31,226 nt of DNA from a virus, in IMG/VR virus record IMGVR_UViG_3300030117_001964, positions 1,393 to 32,618 of that record; one strand, given 5' to 3'. Each line of letters starts with the position of its first letter. Position 1 is the first letter of the stretch. The notes beneath the pieces are model-generated. The model was not told the origin of the DNA, did not search any database, and saw nothing but the letters and a program-made list of their open reading frames with translations. Made by a program: the position numbers and the translations under genes. Positions 21,498-27,938 of this stretch are shown here, piece by piece.

Positions 21498-21549
21498 TTT
21501 ATAGCTCCTATTATTTATTGTGATTAATTAATTAAGGTGAGATTATAAT

Positions 21550-21687
21550 GTACCCGTCACTATACGATAGGGTACCACGCATCAGAAATTCATATTGGCC
21601 TATTTTCACCGCACCCAAAGCTCCGCGTAGATCTTACACCATAACGGGGCCAAGGGCTAGCCGGGCCAGCACCATGCATATTGCGTA
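21550..21687 (-). ncRNA. Structured leader RNA upstream of DUF932
   Basis: Noncoding, visibly more GC-rich than its surroundings, transcribed from the promoter at 21717-21748. Pairings in the minus RNA, all nested: outer UACGCA (21687-21682) with UGCGUG (21581-21576); hairpin GCUGGC-CCG-GCUAGC (21670-21656, one G-U); long-range UUGGCC (21653-21648) with GGCCAA (21600-21595), enclosing hairpin GUGUA-AGAUC-UACGC (21639-21625); and 3' hairpin GUACCC / GGGUAC (21575-21550). No known RNA class recognised. It could control DUF932 or act as a free small RNA. Confidence 0.5.
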
Positions 21688-21689
21688 TC

Positions 21690-21718
21690 CTAATTGTCAA
21701 AAAACTAATTACAATTAG
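21690..21718 (-). promoter_or_regulatory. Inverted repeat overlapping the DUF932 promoter -10
   Basis: CTAATTGT (21718-21711) and ACAATTAG (21697-21690) form 8-bp inverted arms 13 bases apart, the first overlapping the -10 and the start site. Operator for a dimeric repressor, or an early RNA hairpin. Inference from position. Confidence 0.4.
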
Positions 21719-21748
21719 TATACGCTCCAGAGTTTAAAAAAGTTCCAT
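21717..21748 (-). promoter_or_regulatory. Promoter copy for DUF932: ATGGAAC-19-TATACT
   Basis: ATGGAAC at 21748-21742, 19 bases ending GGAGCG, TATACT at 21722-21717. Same family as the early promoters except for one -35 base, but about 220 bases from the DUF932 start, leaving a long leader. Confidence 0.55.
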
Positions 21749-21908
21749 AATAATGAAACTTTTTTAAAAAAAATTGTGACGTGTAATAGAACTGGCTTAG
21801 ACCGATTTGCTTTTTTCAACACAACAATCCTAACCTAGAATGCGACAGGGGGGCGGTCGTGTATAAAAAAAGAGAAACGCACATACTGATATAATTTTTT
21901 AAAATTTT

Positions 21909-21938
21909 TTGGAAGTTTTACCGAGCGGGCACTATAAA
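21909..21938 (+). promoter_or_regulatory. Rightward promoter for the late operon: TTGGAAG-17-TATAAA
   Basis: TTGGAAG at 21909-21915, 17 bases, TATAAA at 21933-21938. Resembles the minus-strand family (TTGGAA, run of T after it, GAGCG in the spacer). It is the only good sigma-70-like candidate I see for the genes from 22165 rightward. Confidence 0.45.
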
Positions 21939-21957
21939 ATACTAGGCGGGTACTATA
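21925..21957 (+). repeat. Direct repeat GCGGGYACTATA, two copies 21 bp apart
   Basis: GCGGGCACTATA at 21925-21936 and GCGGGTACTATA at 21946-21957. The first covers the spacer and -10 of the rightward promoter. The 21-base distance equals two helical turns, as for cooperative binding of a regulator. Confidence 0.45.
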
Positions 21958-22080
21958 TATACTATATATACTACTTACTACTTACTATATATACTATATA
22001 TACTATATATACTATAGTACTATATATATATAATATATATATAATATATACTATTTACTATATATACTATAGTACTATTA
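21951..22080. repeat. AT microsatellite (TACTATATA-type)
   Basis: Imperfect tandem copies of a 9-10 base unit such as ACTATATAT, with only occasional C and G. Low thermal stability; may serve as DNA unwinding element or arise by slippage. It would form the leader of the late transcript. Confidence 0.75.
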
Positions 22081-22164
22081 TAAAAAACCACAACAAATAA
22101 AAAACAAGATAAATAAATATATATAACGCTAAGCATTGTTGTCAAGTTTTTATTAAATTAAATC

Positions 22165-22401
22165 ATGAATATATACAAAACACTTTACCAAAAAGCCCTT
22201 GATGGCGATTTTGAAATAAACGATGTCTACTACAATCTAGAGCGTTGCCGTGAGATAAGCAAAGAGCTAAAGATAATGGACATCATAGACCCTAACTCTA
22301 AGCAAATAGGCTTGCTATCCGAACTATTGTTTCGGATGAAGAATATGCCAGAGCTAGAAATACTTGATATTACAAGACTGGACGATCAGGAGCCAAACTG
22401 A
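22165..22401 (+). CDS. 78-residue acidic hypothetical protein, first late gene
   Basis: MNIYKTLYQKALDGDFEIND, then a helical acidic protein (YYNLERCREISKELKIMDII; LLSELLFRMKNMPELEILDI). No clear ribosome binding site precedes the ATG, so expression may be weak or the transcript may start close by. It ends one base before the TerS start proposed here. No family recognised. Being first in the packaging operon it may assist TerS, by position only. Confidence 0.55.
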   Translation: MNIYKTLYQKALDGDFEINDVYYNLERCREISKELKIMDIIDPNSKQIGLLSELLFRMKNMPELEILDITRLDDQEPN

Positions 22402-22402
22402 T

Positions 22403-23161
22403 TTGGCCCTGACTCGTACTATCAAGGGGGTAAAGCATTATGCTTACGAATCAAAGGCAGAGTTCCGCACTGCACATCCAGATACACCACTAATGAAAGA
22501 CTGGACAAAAGCGGAAGAGGGAGACTGGTGTCTTGCTGATGATGGTAAGATAGTACAGATACTAAAGAAAGGTTCGTATGGCTTCAAGAAAAACAAACAA
22601 ACCCCCTACACCAGAACGATTATTGGTATGTTTAGTTTGAGAGGTAATACTTCTTTTATTGGCTCTGTTAAAGATGATATGTATCGGTTTGCAAAAACAT
22701 CTAGCCATATTTTAAGCAGATCGGTGTACATGACAGACTCTAAAAAACGCTTTGCAAAATATATAGCACATGGAATGGAGCCAGTAAAAGCCTATCAAAA
22801 AGCATTTCCTAAAACAAATAGCTTAGACCATGCAGAAAGAAGGTCGACACTACTACTTAAAAACAAAACAGTGAGGCAAGCAGTGGATAAAGAAATAGAA
22901 AATTTAATGTCAGAGGTAGGCATTACAAAACGTTACCTACTGGAAACAACAAAAGATGTTATTGATAAGAGAGATGTAAAGGATAACGATAAACTAAGAG
23001 CAATAGAAACTTTAATGAAAATATCCGGTCTACTTTCTACCGAAAAGAAAGTAGACTCGGTAGCTCTCATACAAGAGTTTTCTGGATTTAGTAGGGAAAA
23101 ACTACAGGCTTTTGAGCAGGGCATGTTACCAGAAAGGCAAAAAGAACTAACTGATGGCTGA
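22403..23161 (+). CDS. terS: Terminase small subunit
   Basis: 252 residues from a TTG at 22403, ten bases after AGGAG; a TTG at 22364 would overlap the previous gene further. Residues 1-105 form an N-terminal domain with a small beta module (GDWCLADDGKIVQILKKGSY; PYTRTIIGMFSLRG). Then the terminase_2-type DNA-binding part: SKKRFAKYIAHGMEPVKAYQ, KAFPKTNSLDHAERRSTLLL, KNKTVRQAVDKEIENLMSEV, and a helical oligomerisation region with ITKRYLLETTKDVID. 'F-x-x-x-x-x-x-G-x-x-x-x-x-A-Y-x-x-A-F-P' is typical of TerS. It recognises phage DNA and hands it to TerL. The extra N-terminal domain is unusual for XtmA-type TerS. The end overlaps the next gene by eight bases. Confidence 0.75.
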   Translation: MALTRTIKGVKHYAYESKAEFRTAHPDTPLMKDWTKAEEGDWCLADDGKIVQILKKGSYGFKKNKQTPYTRTIIGMFSLRGNTSFIGSVKDDMYRFAKTSSHILSRSVYMTDSKKRFAKYIAHGMEPVKAYQKAFPKTNSLDHAERRSTLLLKNKTVRQAVDKEIENLMSEVGITKRYLLETTKDVIDKRDVKDNDKLRAIETLMKISGLLSTEKKVDSVALIQEFSGFSREKLQAFEQGMLPERQKELTDG

Positions 23162-24152
23162 TAATTTATTACAAATGGCACAACCCGCATCAACAGATGT
23201 GCACAACAATATAGACAATCTAATATTGCAAGCTGACTTAGATAAGTTTGATAAGACTGGAGTTATGTATGCTGACAAAACACCGCAATACATTGGTGGT
23301 GCAGATGATGTAGTAGCTAACGTAGCACTAGGGCCACTGTTAACATTAAAAAGTCTTGGTAGCGTAGGTAAAAAACTCTTAGAAAGAACTGGTTTAAGAA
23401 ATCCTGTAACGCATTACACAACTGGTAGTGGAGCTACTGAAATATTAAAATCAGGAACAATACGAGGTAGAGATCAAGCATTTCCGGGTAAGCCATTTAA
23501 AAGCGACAGTAAAAGGGGAATGGAAAAGAGGATAAGAGAGCTTGAGGAAAAAACTTTATCCAGTCCTGACGAACTCCAATATTATAAAGACATGTTTCAA
23601 CCGGGCTCTCCAGCGGTTTCTGTTACTAGAGACCCTATGTTTCTATCTAGGCCCCATGCTCATGTAGGTTCAGACATTGGTCTTATTATGGATAGAGGGC
23701 AGTTAGTAAAACAAGGTATGAAGATTCAGCCTTTTGCAGAAGCAAAGTTTGGAAAGGTATTGCCGTATCTACACACTCAATACAAAAAAATGAATCCAAG
23801 ATTTGAATTTGAAGAGCGAGTAAGGGGCTATATACCTACTGAAAACATTAGGCTTATAGATTTAGCTAGGCTTCCTTCAGAGCAAAGCAATATAGATGTA
23901 GAAAGATTTAAAACATTATTTGAATTAGCAAGGTCAAATAAACCAATAATAAAAAGCTTTGAGGCTAAAGAGGATCTACAAAGAACATTGAATATGTTAA
24001 ATAATATTTCTAGGCTTAGACTGGGCAAAGGAAAACCGTTTTCTCAATATTTTAAAGAACAAGGAATTGATACGCAAGATTATATACAAGCCACTAAAGA
24101 TTTAATGAATACTCCCACATATAGATTTGATCCATTTTCTAAATTACAATAA
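23154..24152 (+). CDS. ADP-ribosyltransferase-like protein between the terminase genes
   Basis: 332 residues. Hydrophobic/Gly segment near residue 50-75, then a domain with NPVTHYTTGSGATEILKSGT (His-Tyr, residues 87-88), SPAVSVTRDPMFLSR (the S-x-T-R-D strand, about 152-160), GLIMDRGQLVKQGMKIQPF, and FEFEERVRGYIPTENIRLID with an E-E-R-V motif (about 218-222). The order H-Y-T-x(n)-A-x-x-I-L-x-x-G ... S-x-T-R-D ... E-E-R-(V/I) is that of phage proteins I place in the ADP-ribosyltransferase superfamily (H-Y/S-E types, related to polyvalent-protein ART domains). The C-terminal 90 residues are helical and Lys-rich. Placement between TerS and TerL is unusual. Target is unknown: host proteins, DNA, or virion components carried into the cell. 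Confidence 0.5.
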   Translation: MADNLLQMAQPASTDVHNNIDNLILQADLDKFDKTGVMYADKTPQYIGGADDVVANVALGPLLTLKSLGSVGKKLLERTGLRNPVTHYTTGSGATEILKSGTIRGRDQAFPGKPFKSDSKRGMEKRIRELEEKTLSSPDELQYYKDMFQPGSPAVSVTRDPMFLSRPHAHVGSDIGLIMDRGQLVKQGMKIQPFAEAKFGKVLPYLHTQYKKMNPRFEFEERVRGYIPTENIRLIDLARLPSEQSNIDVERFKTLFELARSNKPIIKSFEAKEDLQRTLNMLNNISRLRLGKGKPFSQYFKEQGIDTQDYIQATKDLMNTPTYRFDPFSKLQ

Positions 24153-24157
24153 AGCAA

Positions 24158-25750
24158 ATGAGCATATTTAATATTACCCCACCTTCATCAGAGATGAATA
24201 AAAGAGATGAGGTGCTAGCAAAGGCATACAGCAACCTTATCTACTTTGGTAGAGCGTTTTTGCCTAATGACTTTTTAAAGAAGTCTGAATCAGCACCGTT
24301 TCACTACGAAATGGGACAGAAGATGATAGATACTGCACCCGGTGCTCGTATTTGCAATATTATACCTAGAGGACATGGTAAGTCTGTGATAGCTAAAGCC
24401 GCTATCATGCATAAACTGTGTTTTGCGGCTGACGATCAGCAACACTTTATAGCATGGGTATCGGAAGAACAATCTCAGGCTATAGATCATTTAAAGTATA
24501 TCCGCTCCCACTTTGAAAACAACAAGATGATACGCTACTACTTTGGTAATATGGATGGTGGAAGTGTGGGAAAGAGGTGGACAGAAAAAGATTTAGTAAC
24601 CCCAAAAGGAGATAGGGTTATATCTAAGGGCACGTCACAAAGGCTTAGAGGTAGGGCAGAAGTAGATGTACGGTATACTGGTATTGTACTTGATGACTTT
24701 GAATCAGAACTAAACACTAAAACGCCTGAAAGGCGTGCTGACATCAAGAAATGGATTGTATCCACAGTGTACCCTGCCTTAGAAGAAACACCGGGGAATG
24801 AGGGCTGGATATGGCTTTCTGGGACTATTGTACACTACGACTCCTACCTGCAAATGACATACGATGGTTGGAAAAAAGCAAAAGAAGACAAAAGGACATA
24901 TCCTTGGGATGTAAACTTTTACAGAGCAATAGAGGATGGGATTCCTTTATGGGAATCCCAGTTCTCGAAAAAGAAACTAGAATCTAAGAAAAGAGAGTTT
25001 ATTGAAGCTGGTCTAGTAAATAAGTTTGCTCAGGAGTACATGAATGATGCTAGAGATGTGACCAATGCTTCGTTTAAAATAGATAGAATACAGTATTACA
25101 ACGGAAAGGTTGAATGTAAAAGTAATTTTAACTATCTTATAGATGGTGATGATGCAATCCCGATCAATATCTACATGGGTGTTGACCTTGCGGCAACAGC
25201 TTCTGAGACTTCTGACTACCAAGTCATACTTGTTATGGGTATTGACTCCAGTAATAATCGCTATGTCTTGGAGTATTTCCGTGAGAGAATACCTACATTT
25301 GACGTTCCTAAAGAAATTATCCGTCTTGCAAACAAATATACTCCTGTACGTAGAGTTACGATTGAAACAGTTGCGGCACAGGAGATGGTTCGGGATATGG
25401 TTACACGGCTTTCCACGCAAGAGAAAAGACTTCTACCGGGAATATTTAAAGGCGTTAAGCCTCCAGCTAGAATTAAAAAGCAAGACAGGCTTGAAACAAC
25501 TCTTGGGCCTATTGTCAACTCTAAAAAATTATACATACAAAGAGAAATGACAGAGCTGGTAGATGAGTTCTTTGAGCATCCTAAACCTAAAAATGATGAT
25601 GTGATGGATGCCCTGTACTATGCGGATTACTTTGCAAAAGCACCAAAGAGTTCACGGTCTAAAAAAGAATCTCTTTTAGATGATGATGCTACCCCTGTAA
25701 GCAAAATAACAAAAAAAGCCTATAGCTGGATGACAGGTGCACGAGTTTAA
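24158..25750 (+). CDS. terL: Terminase large subunit (ATPase-nuclease)
   Basis: 530 residues, the usual TerL length. ATPase: Walker A IIPRGHGKS (Pro70-Ser76), Walker B TGIVLDDFE with Asp179-Asp180 and Glu182, and a motif III-like WLSGTIVHYDS (about 219-229). Nuclease: IYMGVDLAATASETSDY with Asp343, TIETVAAQ with Glu403, and KNDDVMDALYYAD with Asp480/Asp481 and Asp484, the RNase H-like acidic set. It pumps DNA into the procapsid and cuts concatemers at the portal. Follows the ART-like gene by five bases. No sign of an intein or HNH insertion. Confidence 0.95.
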   Translation: MSIFNITPPSSEMNKRDEVLAKAYSNLIYFGRAFLPNDFLKKSESAPFHYEMGQKMIDTAPGARICNIIPRGHGKSVIAKAAIMHKLCFAADDQQHFIAWVSEEQSQAIDHLKYIRSHFENNKMIRYYFGNMDGGSVGKRWTEKDLVTPKGDRVISKGTSQRLRGRAEVDVRYTGIVLDDFESELNTKTPERRADIKKWIVSTVYPALEETPGNEGWIWLSGTIVHYDSYLQMTYDGWKKAKEDKRTYPWDVNFYRAIEDGIPLWESQFSKKKLESKKREFIEAGLVNKFAQEYMNDARDVTNASFKIDRIQYYNGKVECKSNFNYLIDGDDAIPINIYMGVDLAATASETSDYQVILVMGIDSSNNRYVLEYFRERIPTFDVPKEIIRLANKYTPVRRVTIETVAAQEMVRDMVTRLSTQEKRLLPGIFKGVKPPARIKKQDRLETTLGPIVNSKKLYIQREMTELVDEFFEHPKPKNDDVMDALYYADYFAKAPKSSRSKKESLLDDDATPVSKITKKAYSWMTGARV

Positions 25751-25804
25751 AAGTATTGCAATATTCTATAGTTTATAGTTAAGATAAGATAGCGAAATAC
25801 ACAC

Positions 25805-26212
25805 ATGCCAAGGTACTCATCAAGATCAAAAAGAAGATTAGCAACTTGTGACCAACGATTGCAAGATGTGTTTAATGAGGTCATTAAGCACGTTGACTGC
25901 TCTATTTTAGAAGGTTACAGAAACAAGGAAAGGCAAAATAAGTTATATGATGAGAAGCGTACTAAGGTTAAGTATCCTAACGGCAGGCATAACGTTAACC
26001 CTTCTAAAGCCGTTGACGTTACCCCTTATCCTGTGGATTGGGAAGACAGGGAAAGACAAACCCTCTTTGCTGGGTTCGTTATTGGCATTGCTCGCAGTAT
26101 GGGGATTAAGATAAGATGGGGTGGCAACTGGGACATGTATTCAGAAAATGGGAGATGGGAAGTAAAAGATAATAGATTTGATGATTTTCCACATTTTGAG
26201 ATAAAAGAATAA
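25805..26212 (+). CDS. M15-family peptidoglycan peptidase (endolysin)
   Basis: 135 residues. Motifs of the peptidase M15 family (VanY / L-alanyl-D-glutamate peptidase): ILEGYRNKERQNKLYDEKRT, then GRHNVNPSKAVDVTPYPVDW with zinc ligands His62 and Asp71, RWGGNWD, and FDDFPHFEI with catalytic Asp127 and zinc ligand His130. The SxH...D / DxxHxE spacing is complete, so it should cut the peptide stems of Gram-negative peptidoglycan. No signal peptide, so it would need a holin. It lies among packaging genes, about 6 kb or more away from the membrane proteins at the left edge unless the genome is circular. Ends on TAATG with the next gene. Confidence 0.85.
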   Translation: MPRYSSRSKRRLATCDQRLQDVFNEVIKHVDCSILEGYRNKERQNKLYDEKRTKVKYPNGRHNVNPSKAVDVTPYPVDWEDRERQTLFAGFVIGIARSMGIKIRWGGNWDMYSENGRWEVKDNRFDDFPHFEIKE

Positions 26213-27936
26213 TGCCCGGAACTACAGATACAGTAAAAGCAATACTTACACCCGGTGAGTTCGTTATTCGTAAAGAGGCGGTAGATATGATTGGTGCTCC
26301 AATACTTGAAAGAATTAACGACATGCCAGAAAAGGGTGGTCATTCTAGCATAGATAGACTAATACAAATGGCTACAATGTCAAACATGAAAGCTATGTAT
26401 GGCGGTGGAATGGTCAATGCTGGCCCTAAACCTATGCAAATGGGAGGCATGACTGAAGAGTATGGTCATGGTGGTATGGTTAAAGACAAAATGATGATGA
26501 TGGCAAAAGGTGGACAGCTAAAACCAGTTCCAGAAGACAACCCCGGATTGGCGAAGCTACCTGAAAAAGTTAGAAATCGTATGGGGTATATGCAAGATGG
26601 CGGGGAAGTCCAAGACAACACAGCAACAAATATAATGAATTTACTTGCATTGAGTGACATGGCTGAAAGAACCCCTCAGTATTCAATGTTTGATGCAGGT
26701 TCTCGTGGTGGTGTTTTTTCAGAAGAAGATATTCTTGGTATTTCTGAAGGTAATTTTGTACCTGCGGCTGGTGTTTTGAGTGGATTTGGATTGCTTAGGG
26801 GTCGAGGGGCTTTGGGAAAGGCTGTTTACGATAGGGCTGTAAGAAGAGAAAGAATTAGTAATTTAAGAGACCTAATAAGAAATGCGACTGGCAAAGCAAG
26901 CAAGGGAGAAATGAGAAAATATAGAAAAGAGCTTGGCCTGTTGTTAAAAGATAAAAAAATGGAAGCAGAAAAAGCCGATGAATTTATAGAGGGAATATTA
27001 AGACCTAAACAAGATGGCGGTATGGTAGAAGATAATTTAATGGGTATGATGGGCGGTGGCATGATGAAAAAGCCTATGTCTAGCTATCAAAATGGTGGTA
27101 CGGTTAGCCTTCCTCAATACGTTGATGCGGTAAAAAAGGTTACAGGTGCACTTGGAGGCTCTTTTGATGAGGACATGTATACTGAAGAAGGCGGTTTTAG
27201 TAGGCTTAATTTAGCTAATAGGCTTGGAGTTGATCCAGAATCTATGACCATAGACACTTTATCTTATGAAGGCCCCGGATCTTTTGTGTTTGATGTTAAG
27301 GGAATGTCTCCAGAAGGTAAAGAACTCTCAGCACAGGAAACTATGAGTGGAGGAGGGTTGCCAGTAGAAATGGTTTTAAATCGTGCAATAGAAGATCACG
27401 CCAACAGGGGAAAGGGAGACAGTGCAGAAGCATTTAGGCTATCCGATCAAAGAAATTCACTACTAAACATTTTACAAGGAATTAAAGACAATGTTAGATT
27501 CCAAGAGGGCGGAATGGTAGGCCCTCCACCTCCCCCTATGGATGATCCACTGCAAATAGGCATGAGACAAGCAAGTCCTGAAATGTATGCAGGTCAAACA
27601 CTTGGTGGTATGAGTGAAGAGGAAGCACTAGAGCAAGGCATTATGCAGAGTCAAATGATGAAAAATCAGGCAATAGAAGACAGTGCTATGCAGTCTTTGC
27701 AGTTGCTAAGATTGCGAGCTATGATGGCTGACCCTTCAATGCAAGAATCTATAAATCCAATCTCTCTTGACTCTCTTATAAACACTCCAATGCAGTCTGA
27801 AGGTATGCAGGGGCCAACTATAAATAGAGACATGGCAGAAATGTTAAATATGGAAATGATGAAGAGAGGCAGAGAAGCATTGATGCGGGGAATGATGAGA
27901 GAAGGTCAGAAAGACCCTCTTGAGGCTTTACGGTAA
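26212..27936 (+). CDS. Gly/Met-rich virion protein with repeated Q-x-G-G-x-V motifs
   Basis: 574 residues; starts on the previous stop (TAATG) with no separate ribosome binding site. The N-terminus has VKAILTPGEFVIRKEAVDMI, the 'AxLTPGEFVIRKxA' motif of many marine phage structural proteins. Eight short motifs follow along the chain: MYGGGMVN, MQMGGMTE, YGHGGMVK, MAKGGQLK, MQDGGEVQ, KQDGGMVE, YQNGGTVS and FQEGGMVG. Met content is unusual (MVKDKMMMMA; MMGGGMMKKPM). Between motifs are helical and mixed domains, including one near residues 200-260. It lies between endolysin and portal, so a head-associated or internal protein is likely. Function unknown. Confidence 0.5.
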   Translation: MPGTTDTVKAILTPGEFVIRKEAVDMIGAPILERINDMPEKGGHSSIDRLIQMATMSNMKAMYGGGMVNAGPKPMQMGGMTEEYGHGGMVKDKMMMMAKGGQLKPVPEDNPGLAKLPEKVRNRMGYMQDGGEVQDNTATNIMNLLALSDMAERTPQYSMFDAGSRGGVFSEEDILGISEGNFVPAAGVLSGFGLLRGRGALGKAVYDRAVRRERISNLRDLIRNATGKASKGEMRKYRKELGLLLKDKKMEAEKADEFIEGILRPKQDGGMVEDNLMGMMGGGMMKKPMSSYQNGGTVSLPQYVDAVKKVTGALGGSFDEDMYTEEGGFSRLNLANRLGVDPESMTIDTLSYEGPGSFVFDVKGMSPEGKELSAQETMSGGGLPVEMVLNRAIEDHANRGKGDSAEAFRLSDQRNSLLNILQGIKDNVRFQEGGMVGPPPPPMDDPLQIGMRQASPEMYAGQTLGGMSEEEALEQGIMQSQMMKNQAIEDSAMQSLQLLRLRAMMADPSMQESINPISLDSLINTPMQSEGMQGPTINRDMAEMLNMEMMKRGREALMRGMMREGQKDPLEALR

Positions 27937-27938
27937 AT

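Larger units (their letters stand above)
21498..22164. other. Divergent control region between early and late operons
   Basis: 667 bases without a believable gene (the frame at 21909 is only Tyr/Ile/Thr from an AT repeat). From left to right: DUF932 ribosome binding site; structured leader (21550-21687); inverted repeat (21690-21718) and minus promoter (21717-21748); a stretch with a GC-rich patch near 21850; plus promoter (21909-21938) with a 12-bp direct repeat; and an AT microsatellite (21951-22080). No clear ribosome binding site precedes the late gene at 22165. Confidence 0.7.

Noticed and set aside
21909-22100. 63-codon open frame, Tyr/Ile/Thr only
   Set aside because: It is a reading of the AT microsatellite with no ribosome binding site and no protein-like composition.
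25751-25804. Promoter before the endolysin (TTGCAA ... TAAGAT)
   Set aside because: The match is weak and unlike the recurrent promoter family; the gene can be read from the upstream transcript.
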